A stretch of DNA of 64,000 nt from Streptomyces sp. NRRL F-525 (GCF_000716605.1 NZ_JNXE01000002.1:434001-498000); one strand, 5' to 3'; counted from the first letter of the stretch, positions 50,475 through 59,383 are shown. Numbers and translations are program-made. Notes: a model not told the origin generated them from the letters alone.

Positions 50475-51305
50475 ATGGGAGACACGGCGTTGCCCGACAA
50501 CGGATGGCCGGCCGACCGCATCGACACCGAGCACGCGCACTCCGCGCGGATCTACGACTACATCATGGGCGGGAAGGACTACTACCCCGCCGACAAGGAG
50601 GCGGGCGACGCCATGTCCCGGGAGTGGCCCGCGCTCCCGATCCACATGGTCGCCAACCGGGACTGGATGAACCGGGCCGTGCGCTGGCTCGCCGAGGAAG
50701 CGGGCGTACGCCAGTTCCTGGACGTCGGCACCGGCATCCCCACCTCCCCGAACCTGCACGAGATCGCCCAGCAGGTGGCTCCCGAGTCACGGGTGGTCTA
50801 CGTCGACAACGACCCCATCGTCCTCACCCTCTCCCAGGGTCTGCTCTCCAGCACGGCCGAGGGCAGGACGTCGTACATCGAGGCCGACTTCCGTGAGCCG
50901 TCCACGATCCTCGACGCGCCGGAGCTGCGCGAGACCCTGGACCTCTCCCGTCCGGTGGCGCTGACGGTGATCGCCATCGTGCACTTCATGCTCGACGCGG
51001 ACGACGCGGTGGGCGTCGTACGGCGCCTGCTGGAGCCGCTCCCCTCGGGCAGTTACCTCGCGATGTCGATCGGCACCGCCGAGTTCGCGCCGCACGAGGT
51101 GGGCCGCGTCGCCCGCGAGTACGCGGCCCGCGACATGCCGATGCGGCTGCGCACCATCGACGAGGCCCACGAGTTCTTCGACGGTCTTGAGCTGGTCGAA
51201 CCCGGCATCGTCCAGGTCCACAAGTGGCACCCGGACGGCACGGGCGAGCAGGACATACGCGACGAGGACATCGCGATGTACGGGGCGGTCGCGCGCAAGC
51301 CGTGA
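50475..51305 (+). CDS. SAM-dependent methyltransferase, DUF574 family
   Basis: This 276-residue protein has the actinobacterial DUF574 (methyltransf_19) pattern: ARIYDYIMGGKDYYPADKEA at the N-terminus, motif I FLDVGTGIPTSPNLHEIA, the acidic residue at VVYVDNDPIVL, and the late motif VALTVIAIVHFMLDADD. A C-terminal WHPDG segment follows. The substrate is unknown; such genes are abundant in streptomycetes. It starts 47 bases after DUF397 and ends before a strong terminator, so it may be the last gene of that unit. Confidence 0.9.
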   Translation: MGDTALPDNGWPADRIDTEHAHSARIYDYIMGGKDYYPADKEAGDAMSREWPALPIHMVANRDWMNRAVRWLAEEAGVRQFLDVGTGIPTSPNLHEIAQQVAPESRVVYVDNDPIVLTLSQGLLSSTAEGRTSYIEADFREPSTILDAPELRETLDLSRPVALTVIAIVHFMLDADDAVGVVRRLLEPLPSGSYLAMSIGTAEFAPHEVGRVAREYAARDMPMRLRTIDEAHEFFDGLELVEPGIVQVHKWHPDGTGEQDIRDEDIAMYGAVARKP

Positions 51306-51330
51306 CCCCAGCCGGTCCCCGGAAATGATC

Positions 51331-51366
51331 GAGGGGCGGTTCCGGATTTCTCCGGAACCGCCCCTC
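51331..51366. terminator. Perfect 16-bp hairpin terminator
   Basis: GAGGGGCGGTTCCGGA (51331-51346) and TCCGGAACCGCCCCTC (51351-51366) are exact inverted repeats with a TTTC loop. It lies between the methyltransferase gene (plus) and the tRNA-Pro gene (minus) and can stop transcription from both sides. Confidence 0.85.
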
Positions 51367-51384
51367 ATCTACGACTCTGTCGAG

Positions 51385-51458
<74 letters not shown>

Positions 51459-51518
51459 CTCGCGCCGCACCCGTCAGTCCGGGTGAACGCGCAGGTAAAC
51501 CCTACCGCATACGGCGGG

Positions 51519-52433
51519 TCACTTCGGCGGCGTCGGGGTGTCGTGGGTCCGGTACATCGCCTGGATGTCCAACTCCAGCTGGACGGTGGGTCCCACAACG
51601 GCGATGCCCCGGGCCAGCATGCTCCGCCAGTTGAGGGTGTAGTCCTCGCGGTGCAGCTCTGCCGTGGCCAGGGCCGCGCAGCGGAGTTCCTCGGCGTAGC
51701 CGCCGTTGACCGTGCCCAGATACGTGGTGTCCAGGTTCACCGAGCGGCTCACGCCGTGCATCGTCAGCGAGCCCTGGAGCGTCCACTTGCTGCCGCCGCG
51801 GTAGGCGAACCGGGTGCTGGCGAAGTCGATGTACGGGTAGCGCTCCACGTCGAGGAAGTCGCCGGAGCGCAGGTGGTTGTCGCGCGTGGTGTTGCCGGTG
51901 GTGATGCTGGACGCGTCGATACGGACGTGGACCCGGGAGTCGGTCATCTCCTGGGCGACCTGGATACCGCCCTGAAACCGCTCGAACCGGCCGTGCACAT
52001 GGGCCATGCCGACATGCTTGGCGATGAAGCGGATCGCGGTGTGCGGTGGGTCGAAGAGCCAGGTGCCGGGTGGCGGGAGTTCCTGGGCGCGGCCGGGCTG
52101 GAGCCAGACGCGTTCCGTGGGCTCGGCGAACCCGGCGACGATCTCGACCGTCTCCTGGTGCGGCTGGAGACCCTGGGCGGAGACGAGGAGGCTGTAGCGG
52201 CCGGGCGGCAGCGCCGCGAGGAAGAAGCCGTACGGGTCGGTCGTACCGGAGGCGGTGACGCGGTGCGAGTCGAGAGCCGTCACCGTCACGTCGGCGGAGG
52301 CCATGGGCACGCCCATCGGGTCGACGATCTCCCGGCCGAGGCCGCCCGCGCCGGGCGGGAGGGGGAGCGAGAGGCCCGCCGCCGGGGCGGAGGCGCCTTG
52401 GGGCAGCCAGCGCCGGAGCAGTGCGAGGGCCAT
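51519..52433 (-). CDS. YceI-family protein with N-terminal carboxypeptidase-regulatory-like domain
   Basis: The 304-residue protein starts at ATG 52433 (MALALLRRWLPQ), with AAGG eight bases upstream; a GTG at 52442 sits on its own binding site. Residues about 30-115 form a carboxypeptidase-regulatory-like beta-sandwich (DPYGFFLAALPPGRYSLLVS). Residues about 125-300 are a YceI lipocalin-like barrel (GTWLFDPPHTAIRFIAKHVG, RDNHLRSGDFLDVERYPYID, LTMHGVSRSVNL). YceI proteins bind isoprenoid-type or other amphiphilic molecules. No signal peptide is clear. A palindrome shared with the hydroxyquinol cluster lies 62 bases upstream. Confidence 0.9.
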   Translation of the reverse strand: MALALLRRWLPQGASAPAAGLSLPLPPGAGGLGREIVDPMGVPMASADVTVTALDSHRVTASGTTDPYGFFLAALPPGRYSLLVSAQGLQPHQETVEIVAGFAEPTERVWLQPGRAQELPPPGTWLFDPPHTAIRFIAKHVGMAHVHGRFERFQGGIQVAQEMTDSRVHVRIDASSITTGNTTRDNHLRSGDFLDVERYPYIDFASTRFAYRGGSKWTLQGSLTMHGVSRSVNLDTTYLGTVNGGYAEELRCAALATAELHREDYTLNWRSMLARGIAVVGPTVQLELDIQAMYRTHDTPTPPK

Positions 52434-52494
52434 GGTGATCACCTTTCTTCACAGCAGTCGTACGCTGCCGATCCTGAAGGCATCGCCGCCGCCG

Positions 52495-52519
52495 CGGGTG
52501 TCTCATATCGAGACACCCG
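52495..52519. promoter_or_regulatory. Palindromic operator before yceI, shared with the hydroxyquinol cluster
   Basis: CGGGTGTCTC-ATATC-GAGACACCCG is a perfect palindrome with 10-bp arms. Its centre, TGTCTC-N5-GAGACA, recurs at 59315-59331. It lies in the gap between the Nudix stop and the YceI start, so it serves yceI. It could also form a hairpin, but the repetition at a second promoter favours protein binding. Confidence 0.65.
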
Positions 52520-52520
52520 T

Positions 52521-53270
52521 TCATCCGGTCTCCGCGTAGCGACGGACGATCGGCTCCAGGTAGTCCGCGTGCGGGCCGACCAGGAGCGGGAGTTGGGCCG
52601 TCGAGTGGATGAGGAAGATGTTGTCCAGCTCCGGCTCGCGGCCCTGGGCCCGCTCCGCCGCCGCCATCGCCTCGAACCGCTCGCGCAGCCGCGCCTCGGG
52701 GAGGGACGGGGCGCGGAACAGGACACCGATGCCGCCGTTTCCGGCGCGGGTGACGTTCCAGAAGGTGAGGTCGTCGGGCGAGGTGTCGATGCCGGTCTCC
52801 TCGATCAACTCCCGTGCGGCGTGGCGCCGCAGGGCCGCGAGGTCGAGGGGCGCGTCACCCTCGGGCGGCTCCAGCGAGCCTCCCGGCAGCTGCCAACGCC
52901 CGGGTGCCGCCGTCGAGTTCGACATCCGGCCGACCAACAGGCGTCCGTCGTCAGCCGGTTGGAGGACGGAGACGAAGAACGACGGCAGCCACGAGGTCGA
53001 GAACGGGACGCGTCGGAGGGCGAAGTGCCGGTACGTCGTCCTGACCCAGGAGATGGCGAGGCCGTCCGGTCCCTCCCGCCGCGCACCCGCGCACACCAGG
53101 ACCGGTCCATCGAAGAAGCTCGGGTTGTCCCGTACCTTCGCGTCCCACACCCGGTCCATCGCCTGCCGCTCCTCGGGCGTGAGCCGAGGAGCGGCGGTCT
53201 CGACGAGCCGGAGCCGGTGGACGTCCAGGAGTTCCCCGCCGGAACCCCGCGCACTCTGTTCGATCATCAC
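52521..53270 (-). CDS. Nudix hydrolase
   Basis: This 249-residue protein carries a Nudix box spread over residues about 135-160: GGSLEPPEGDAPLDLAALRR then HAARELIEETGID, matching G-x(5)-E...REUxEExGU with an insertion between the glycine and the REUxEE helix. Flanking segments are PGRWQLPGG and FWNVTRAGNGGIGVLF. The N-terminal 80 residues (RLVETAAPRLTPEERQAMD) are an extension of unknown role. It should hydrolyse a nucleoside diphosphate linked to another moiety; the substrate is unknown. The start is GTG 53270 or ATG 53267, with a weak binding site. Confidence 0.85.
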   Translation of the reverse strand: MMIEQSARGSGGELLDVHRLRLVETAAPRLTPEERQAMDRVWDAKVRDNPSFFDGPVLVCAGARREGPDGLAISWVRTTYRHFALRRVPFSTSWLPSFFVSVLQPADDGRLLVGRMSNSTAAPGRWQLPGGSLEPPEGDAPLDLAALRRHAARELIEETGIDTSPDDLTFWNVTRAGNGGIGVLFRAPSLPEARLRERFEAMAAAERAQGREPELDNIFLIHSTAQLPLLVGPHADYLEPIVRRYAETG

Positions 53271-53293
53271 GTCATGCTGGCATACAGGCCGGG

Positions 53294-54754
53294 TCAGTTG
53301 AGCGCGCCGGGAGCCATCACCGACGCCTCCTCCTCCGCCTTCAGGAGCGCCGACTCGGAGCCCCCGACCGTCTTTCCTCCGCTACGGCCGGACCGTCGCG
53401 GCACCAGGAGCGCGGCCAGTGCGGCACCGAGGAGCAGCACCGCGAGCAGCGTGAACCCGTGGGTGTACCCGGAGTCGTAGGGCAGGCCCGAGGGCTGGAG
53501 GTGGCCGGTGACCAGGACGCTGGTCACCGCGGCGCCGATCGAGCCGCCGATGGTGCGGATGTTGGCGTTCATGCCGGTGGCGGCGCCGGTCTGCTCGGGC
53601 GGGACGCTGCCGACGATGAGGTTGGCCATGGAGGCGAAGGCGAGTCCGATGCCGAGGCCGAAGATGCCTGCCACCAGGGCGATCTGCCACTGCTGGTCGT
53701 GCCAGAGGGCGAGGATCGTGCAGGCGACCGCGCCGAGGGCGGCACCGGTGGTGAGCAGGGCCTTGGCGCCGACGATCGGTTCCAGGCGGCCGCTGAGCAC
53801 GCCCGAGACGAACATCGCGATCAGCATCGGGAGCATGAGGAGTCCGGACGCGGTCACGCTGGCGCCGAAGCCGTAACCGGCGGACGACGGGGTCTGGACG
53901 AAGCCGGGCAGGAAGGACCAGATCGCGTACATGCCGGCGCCGAACAGCAGCGCGGCGGTGTTGGTGGTCCACACGGACGGCAGGCGCATCACCTTGAGGT
54001 CGATGAGCGGGCTGCTGGAGCGGGCCTCGGACAACAGCCAGGCCGCGAAGAGGACGACGGCCGCGGCGAACAGGCCGACGACCCGCACGGAGCCCCAGCC
54101 CCAGATGCCTGCCTGGCTCAGCGGCAGCAGCAGGGCGACCAGCCAGCCGGAAAGGAGTACGGCGCCGAGCCAATTGACGTGCCCCTGGGCGCGGTTGGGC
54201 GACTCGGGGACGTAGCGCACGGCGATGAGGGTGGTGACGGCGACGATGCCGACCGGGAACCAGAACAGCCAGCGGTAGTCGAGCGCGGTCACGATGGGCC
54301 CTGCGGCCACCATGCCGACGCCACCGCCCGCGGCGATCACGGCGGACAGGTTGCTGATACTGCCCGGCACTCGGGACGCGTCGAACTCGTCGCGGATGAT
54401 GCCGAAGGACAGCGGGAACAGCGCGCCGCCGACGCCCTGGACGACCCGGGCGATGATCAGCACGCCGATGTTGGGCGCGAGCGCGGCGACCAGACAGCCC
54501 GCGAGGACGGCCAGGAGGACGGCGACGAGGGTGCGCTTCTTGCCGACCAGGTCGCCGACGCGGCCGAGTATCGGAGTGAAGACCGAGGCGGACAGCAGGT
54601 AGGCCGTCATCACCCAGGTCGCGGTGGACTGGGAGGTGTGGAGCGCGTGCTGGACGGTCGGCAGGGCCGGCGCGATCAGCGACTGCAGCATGGAGAACAC
54701 GCCCGCACCGGTCGCGAGGACCGCGAAGGTGAGGCGGGAGGACTTGCGGGGCAT
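53294..54754 (-). CDS. MFS transporter, DHA2-type drug/proton antiporter
   Basis: This 486-residue integral membrane protein has about 14 hydrophobic segments. DHA2-family marks are LIAPALPTVQHALHTSQSTA at the first loop, the motif A-like GRVGDLVGKKRTLV and motif C-like IVQGVGGALFPLSFG. It is divergent from a TetR regulator, with a palindrome between them, the standard layout for an efflux pump induced by its substrate. It probably exports a toxic small molecule; whether this links to the aromatic pathway next door is unknown. Confidence 0.92.
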   Translation of the reverse strand: MPRKSSRLTFAVLATGAGVFSMLQSLIAPALPTVQHALHTSQSTATWVMTAYLLSASVFTPILGRVGDLVGKKRTLVAVLLAVLAGCLVAALAPNIGVLIIARVVQGVGGALFPLSFGIIRDEFDASRVPGSISNLSAVIAAGGGVGMVAAGPIVTALDYRWLFWFPVGIVAVTTLIAVRYVPESPNRAQGHVNWLGAVLLSGWLVALLLPLSQAGIWGWGSVRVVGLFAAAVVLFAAWLLSEARSSSPLIDLKVMRLPSVWTTNTAALLFGAGMYAIWSFLPGFVQTPSSAGYGFGASVTASGLLMLPMLIAMFVSGVLSGRLEPIVGAKALLTTGAALGAVACTILALWHDQQWQIALVAGIFGLGIGLAFASMANLIVGSVPPEQTGAATGMNANIRTIGGSIGAAVTSVLVTGHLQPSGLPYDSGYTHGFTLLAVLLLGAALAALLVPRRSGRSGGKTVGGSESALLKAEEEASVMAPGALN

Positions 54755-54831
54755 CGAGAGCCTCTCCGGAACAAGCGAACGGGGGTGCGCCCGCGCATTG
54801 CGCTACGGCGGAACGCGCCCACACTGCTAAA

Positions 54832-54849
54832 GTGGAGGTACCCCTCCAC
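54832..54849. promoter_or_regulatory. TetR-type operator between efflux pump and tetR
   Basis: GTGGAGG-TACC-CCTCCAC is a perfect 7-4-7 palindrome, 54 bases before the tetR GTG and 78 before the MFS ATG. It is well placed to repress both divergent genes. CTGCTAAAG just upstream may be part of a -10 region. Confidence 0.6.
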
Positions 54850-54902
54850 CATAACGGAGGCACACCTCCGGTTCAACCGGGCCCCACCCAAGGGAGGCAC
54901 CC

Positions 54903-55481
54903 GTGACGGCCCAGCCGTTCCCCGTCAGCGAGATCGTCGCGGCCCAGAGACCCCACCGCAAGGACGCGGCGCGCAACTACGACGCCCTGCTGACCGCGGC
55001 CCGCGAGGCCTTCGCGGAGCACGGCTCGGAGGCGTCGCTGGAGGACATCGCGCGCCGCGCGGGCGTCGGCATCGGCACGCTGTACCGCAATTTCCCGACC
55101 CGCCGGACCCTCTTCGAGAGCGTCTACGCGGACGAGGTGAACGCGCTGTGCCAGGTCGCTCTGACCGTCGCCGACCAGGAGCCGTGGGAGGCGCTGGCCT
55201 CGTGGCTGAACCGTTTCGCGGGCTACATGGTGACCAAGCAGGCGGTGCGCGAGGCGCTGGACAACGACTCGGAGATCTTCGGGACCTGCCGCGAGTCGAT
55301 GTTCTCGGCGGGCGGTCCGCTGTTCGAGCGCGCGCAGAAGGCGGGCGTCGCCCGCACGGACATGGATTTCGGTGATCTGCTGCGCCTGGTGGCCGGGGTC
55401 ACCGGGACGAAGTTCACGGACGACGCCCAGCGCGACCGCGTCCTGGCGATCGCACTGGACGGCGTCCGCACGAACCAGTGA
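54903..55481 (+). CDS. TetR-family transcriptional regulator
   Basis: This 192-residue protein starts at GTG 54903 with GGGAGG nearby. The N-terminal HTH is clear: DALLTAAREAFAEHGSEASL, EDIARRAGVGIGTLYRNFPT. The C-terminal ligand-binding half (QVALTVADQEPWEALASWLN, VAGVTGTKF) is typical of actinobacterial TetR repressors of efflux pumps. The end of the gene is part of a tandem duplication (see 55466-55497). Confidence 0.92.
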   Translation: MTAQPFPVSEIVAAQRPHRKDAARNYDALLTAAREAFAEHGSEASLEDIARRAGVGIGTLYRNFPTRRTLFESVYADEVNALCQVALTVADQEPWEALASWLNRFAGYMVTKQAVREALDNDSEIFGTCRESMFSAGGPLFERAQKAGVARTDMDFGDLLRLVAGVTGTKFTDDAQRDRVLAIALDGVRTNQ

Positions 55482-55497
55482 CCGCACGAACCACTGA
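55466..55497. repeat. 16-bp tandem duplication of the tetR 3' end
   Basis: CCGCACGAACCAGTGA (55466-55481) is followed directly by CCGCACGAACCACTGA (55482-55497), one base different. The first copy holds the last codons and the stop of tetR; the second repeats codons and stop just outside the gene. Confidence 0.85.
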
Positions 55498-55521
55498 CCG
55501 CGCAGACCGCCGAACGGCCGT

Positions 55522-56592
55522 CTATGTGGGGGGTGTTCCCTCGTACGCGGCGCGCAACAGCGCGAGCACCCCGTCCTCGGTGACCGGCCGGGGGTTGGCG
55601 TACGCCTGGCTCACCACCTGCGCGGCCGCCGTCGCCAAGTCACTCTCCCTCAGGCCGAGTTCGGCGAGCGAGCGCGGTGCGTCGAGCCGCCGCGCCAGGT
55701 CCCACAGGGCGCGCGGGGCATCCTCGGCGTCCAGCGCGCGGGCCACGGTGGCGGCGGCTTCCGGTGCGGCGGGCGCATTATACGCCAGCGCGTACGGCAG
55801 CACCACGGTGTGCGTCTCGGCGTGGGGCAGGCCGAAGGTGCCGCCGAGGACGTGGCACAGCTTGTGGTGCAGGCCCATGGTCGTGGCCCCGAGGCAGGAA
55901 CCGCACAGCCACGCCCCGTACAGCGCACCGCCCCGGGCCGCCAACAACCTTGGTTCGGCGGCCAGTTGGGGCAGCACACTCGAGAGCGCCGCTACGCCTT
56001 CCTCCGCCATGAGGCCGATCAGGGGCGAGGTGTCCGGGGCGTACAGGGCCTCCACGGCGTGCGCGATCGCGTTGATGCCGCTGGTCACCGTGAGCGGGAC
56101 GGGGAGTTCCAGGGTGAGTTCGGGGTCGTAGACGACGCTGCGGGGCAGGACGGCGGGGTCGCGGCCGGTGCGTTTGGCGCCGTTCTCGGTGAGGCCCCAG
56201 ACCGGGGTCATCTCGGAGCCGGCGTAGGTGGAGGGCACGGCGATCAGCGGGAGGCCGGTGCGCAGGGCGATCGCCTTGCCGAGGCCGACCGCCGAGCCGC
56301 CGCCGACCGCTACGCAGCCGTCGGCGCTCAGAGTGCGCGCCAACTCGACCGCGCGGTCGGCGACTTCGACCGGGACGTGCATCTTCGCCTCCGCGTGCAC
56401 GCCGACGCACACCTCCCCCAGCGAGTCGGCGACCGCCCGCGCGGTCTCGGCACCCCGGGCACCCGAGAGCACCAACACCCGCCGCAGACCGAGCCGTTCG
56501 GCCTCACCGGCGGTCGCGGTGAGCGCGGCGCCGGGGCGGAAGACGACGCGCATGGGCTGAGCGTCGTAGGCGAAGTCCAGGAAGTTCTTCAT
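55522..56592 (-). CDS. Maleylacetate reductase (iron-containing alcohol dehydrogenase family)
   Basis: This 356-residue protein starts at ATG 56592, overlapping the dioxygenase stop as ATGA. The NAD(P) domain shows VLVLSGARGAETARAVAD and VAVGGGSAVGLGKAIALRTG, with AVPSTYAGSEMTPVWGLTEN. The C-terminal helical domain carries HHKLCHVLGGTFGLPHAETH with the conserved histidines. It reduces maleylacetate to 3-oxoadipate, the step after hydroxyquinol ring cleavage, which fits its position behind the intradiol dioxygenase. Resorcinol clusters such as rol of Corynebacterium have the same trio of genes. Confidence 0.9.
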   Translation of the reverse strand: MKNFLDFAYDAQPMRVVFRPGAALTATAGEAERLGLRRVLVLSGARGAETARAVADSLGEVCVGVHAEAKMHVPVEVADRAVELARTLSADGCVAVGGGSAVGLGKAIALRTGLPLIAVPSTYAGSEMTPVWGLTENGAKRTGRDPAVLPRSVVYDPELTLELPVPLTVTSGINAIAHAVEALYAPDTSPLIGLMAEEGVAALSSVLPQLAAEPRLLAARGGALYGAWLCGSCLGATTMGLHHKLCHVLGGTFGLPHAETHTVVLPYALAYNAPAAPEAAATVARALDAEDAPRALWDLARRLDAPRSLAELGLRESDLATAAAQVVSQAYANPRPVTEDGVLALLRAAYEGTPPT

Positions 56593-57446
56593 GCTCGGTC
56601 CAGGACGAGGTCGAAGCGGGCGTGGCGGAAGGGGTTCTCGATGCCGAACTCCCGTGCCAGGGACGGGTCGTCGGTCGGGGTGAAGTCCTCGACGAGGCTC
56701 TGCTTGACGGCGAAGACCGCGTCGGAGTCCAAGTAGTCGCTGCCCGCCACGAAGATGTGGGTGGTGACCGGGGTGTGGCCCTCGACCGAGGCGATGAAGT
56801 GGATGTGGGCGGGGCGGTAGGGGTGGCGGCCCGTCGCTTTGAGGAGTTCGCCTACCGGGCCGTCCGTCGGGATGGGGTACGGGCTCGGGACGCAGGTGCG
56901 GAACCAGAAGCGGCCCTCGGCGTCCGCGGTGAACAACCCCCGGCCGTTGCCCGGGGGTTGGACGTCCGGCTGCTGCACGTCGTAGAAGCCGTTGCCGTCG
57001 GCCTGCCACACGTCGAGGAGCGCGCCGGGGAGCGGGGTGCCGTCGCCGGAGACGATCCGGCCGCTGACCACGCAGGGCTCGCCGCCGCCCAACAGGTCGA
57101 TGTTCGCGCCGAGTTCGCGGACCGGGGACTCGGTCATGTGGAAGGGGCCCAGCACCGTCGACTCGGTGGAACCGGCCGCATGGTCGCCGTTGATGGTCTC
57201 CACCAGCATCGACAGGCCGAGCACGTCCGACAGGAGGATGAACTCCTGCCGGGTGTCCGTGCACATCTTCCCGGTCTCCGTCAGGAAGCCGATCGCCCGC
57301 TCCCACTCCGCCTGGGTCAGGCGGGTCTCCCGCGCGAACGCGTGGAGGTGCCGGATCAGACCGGTCAGCAGTTCACGCAGGCGGGGATCGGCCGTCCCCT
57401 CCAGACTGGCGACGGCCTCGTCCGTGACGGTGACGTCAGTGGTCAT
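56589..57446 (-). CDS. Intradiol ring-cleavage dioxygenase (hydroxyquinol 1,2-dioxygenase type)
   Basis: This 285-residue cytoplasmic protein has an N-terminal helical dimerisation region (about 1-95, with ERAIGFLTETGKMCTDTRQE) and a C-terminal beta-sandwich. The Fe3+ ligands are visible: tyrosine in DGNGFYDVQQ, and tyrosine plus two histidines in RHPYRPAHIHF. The N-terminal sequence and TESTVLGPFHM match hydroxyquinol rather than catechol dioxygenases. It cleaves hydroxyquinol (1,2,4-trihydroxybenzene) to maleylacetate. It lies 41 bases after the FAD hydroxylase and overlaps the reductase gene. Confidence 0.92.
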   Translation of the reverse strand: MTTDVTVTDEAVASLEGTADPRLRELLTGLIRHLHAFARETRLTQAEWERAIGFLTETGKMCTDTRQEFILLSDVLGLSMLVETINGDHAAGSTESTVLGPFHMTESPVRELGANIDLLGGGEPCVVSGRIVSGDGTPLPGALLDVWQADGNGFYDVQQPDVQPPGNGRGLFTADAEGRFWFRTCVPSPYPIPTDGPVGELLKATGRHPYRPAHIHFIASVEGHTPVTTHIFVAGSDYLDSDAVFAVKQSLVEDFTPTDDPSLAREFGIENPFRHARFDLVLDRA

Positions 57447-57487
57447 TGCGGCTCCCTACCCTGTGCGAACTGCCCCTGTGTGAAATG

Positions 57488-59233
57488 TCAGCCGTGCCCG
57501 AGGATGCGTCGCAACGCGTCCGTGAGCAACTGTCCCGCGTTCTCGGCCGCGTCGGCGTGGCGGAAAGCGACATAGCCGTCGGGGCGGACGAGGAGGGCGC
57601 CCCCGTCGGACACCTCGCTCAGGCGGGCCCAGTCGCCGTACGGGTCGTCGTACTCCTGGCCGGGGCCGATGACGACGGTGGCGATGTCCAGGGAATGCGC
57701 CCGCGCCGCGGGCACCCAGGCCTCGCCGCCGATGCCGGTGAGGAGGGTGAAGCGGCCCTTGCCGACCGTGTCGAGGGTCGAGACGGTGCGGGTGCCGGAG
57801 GTGATCCAGGCGTGCGGGAGTTTCGCGCCGGGGCGGGAGCTGGGCTGGTGGAACAGTTCGCGGTCGCGTTCGAAGCCTGGGTCGGGCGTGCCGTCGGACA
57901 CGACCGCGGTCGAACTCTCCGCGGAATAGCGCTGGTTGAGGTCGACGCCGTGCGCGTTGAACTCGTACACCTTGAAGGCGATCGCCTCGCGCAGCGCGGC
58001 CCGCTGCTTGGCGGCGGCCGCGGTGGCGTCCTTGCGTGCCTCGATGTTGGCCCACAACTGCTCGGGCGTCTGCGGGGAAAGGCCGTCCAGCGCCTCGAAG
58101 ATGGGGGCGGTCTCGCCGATGGACTTGTTGGCCCGGGTGACGATCTGCTTGCCGACGGGGGCGCGTTCGGCGTCGTAGGAGTCGAGGAGTTTCGGTGTGG
58201 CGGTGCCGTCGAGGACCAGCTTGAGCTTCCACGCCAGGTTGTAGGCGTCCTGGATCGAGGTGTTGGAACCGAGCCCGTTCGACGGCGGGTGACGGTGCAC
58301 GGCGTCACCGGCGCACAGGACACGGCCGTTGGCGTAGGTCTCGGCGTACATCTCGTTGACCGTCCACGCGGAGGACGACTTGATGGTCACCGGGATGTCG
58401 TCGTCACCGACCAACTGCCGTACGACGGACAGCGCGTACTCCTCGGTGAGGTCGGGGGCGCCGGCGCTCACGTCGTAACCCCACACGATCAGCCACTCGT
58501 TCCAGGGCTTGACGCAGCGCACCAGGCCCGCGCCGATGCCGCCGACGGTGGCGCCGGGGGCGAGCACCCAGTAGAGGGTGGAGGGCCGGTGCGCGGTGTA
58601 CTTGCTGAGGTCCGCGTCGAAGACGATGTTGATGCTGCCCGCGACGCCCATCTGGCCGCCCATCGGCAGCCCGGCGTCCTCGGCGACCTGCGAGCGGCCG
58701 CCGTCGGCGCCGATGAGGTACTTGGCGCGGATCTGGTACTCGTCGCCGCGCAGTTGGTCCTCGACGGTGACCGTGACGCCGTCCTCGTCCTGGACGAAGG
58801 ACTTGTAGACCGTGCTGAAGCGGACGTTGGAGCCGCGCGCGAGCGCCGCGTCGATGAGCACCGGTTCCATCAGGTGCTGCGGCATGTCGCACATGCGGGT
58901 CGGGCTGGCCAGGTCGTGGGCAGCCTGCACGAGCGGCTCGTTGCCCCAGGAACGGATCCGGCCCAGCTCCTCGCCGGCAAGGCTCGTGCAGAACGTGGTG
59001 TTGCCCATCAGGTGCTGCGGTGTCGCCTTGGCCAGCACCTCGTCCTCGACGCCGAGGTCGCGCAGGATCTCCATCGTGCGCTGGTTGGTGATGTGCGCGC
59101 GGGGCGTCCTGGTGAGGCGCGAGTAGCGGGTGACGACGATGTGGGGCACGCCGTAGGTGCTCAGCGCCAGCGCGGCACAGGCCCCGGCCGGGCCGCTGCC
59201 CACGATCAGTACGTCGGTCTCGACAACGTGCAC
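57488..59233 (-). CDS. FAD-dependent aromatic hydroxylase (resorcinol/phenol monooxygenase type)
   Basis: This 581-residue flavoprotein has the N-terminal FAD motif DVLIVGSGPAGACAALALS, the DG motif YLIGADGGRSQVAEDAG and the GD motif VLCAGDAVHRHPPSNGLGSN. A C-terminal thioredoxin-like domain (about 440-575, FTLLTGIGGEAWVPAARAHS) is typical of phenol and resorcinol hydroxylases. It uses NAD(P)H and O2 to make hydroxyquinol from resorcinol or a related phenol. It is the first gene of the operon with the dioxygenase and reductase, and divergent from the GAF-type activator. Confidence 0.9.
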   Translation of the reverse strand: MHVVETDVLIVGSGPAGACAALALSTYGVPHIVVTRYSRLTRTPRAHITNQRTMEILRDLGVEDEVLAKATPQHLMGNTTFCTSLAGEELGRIRSWGNEPLVQAAHDLASPTRMCDMPQHLMEPVLIDAALARGSNVRFSTVYKSFVQDEDGVTVTVEDQLRGDEYQIRAKYLIGADGGRSQVAEDAGLPMGGQMGVAGSINIVFDADLSKYTAHRPSTLYWVLAPGATVGGIGAGLVRCVKPWNEWLIVWGYDVSAGAPDLTEEYALSVVRQLVGDDDIPVTIKSSSAWTVNEMYAETYANGRVLCAGDAVHRHPPSNGLGSNTSIQDAYNLAWKLKLVLDGTATPKLLDSYDAERAPVGKQIVTRANKSIGETAPIFEALDGLSPQTPEQLWANIEARKDATAAAAKQRAALREAIAFKVYEFNAHGVDLNQRYSAESSTAVVSDGTPDPGFERDRELFHQPSSRPGAKLPHAWITSGTRTVSTLDTVGKGRFTLLTGIGGEAWVPAARAHSLDIATVVIGPGQEYDDPYGDWARLSEVSDGGALLVRPDGYVAFRHADAAENAGQLLTDALRRILGHG

Positions 59234-59314
59234 GGCGGGACGCTCCAGGGGTGAGGCAGAGGTGAGAAAGGCACCGACTCTTCACGATCATGGTGCGGGC
59301 CGGACCTGCGCGGG

Positions 59315-59331
59315 TGTCTCATTACGAGACA
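59315..59331. promoter_or_regulatory. Palindromic operator between aromatic hydroxylase and its regulator
   Basis: TGTCTC-ATTAC-GAGACA is a perfect palindrome with 6-bp arms, 81 bases upstream of the hydroxylase start and 52 bases upstream of the divergent regulator start. The same core occurs before yceI (52495-52519). It is the likely binding site of the regulator at 59384. Confidence 0.65.
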
Positions 59332-59383
59332 GTTACAGCCCCTCGGCGGCCGCCGCCACGGGCCCGATACGGTGAGAGGCGTC

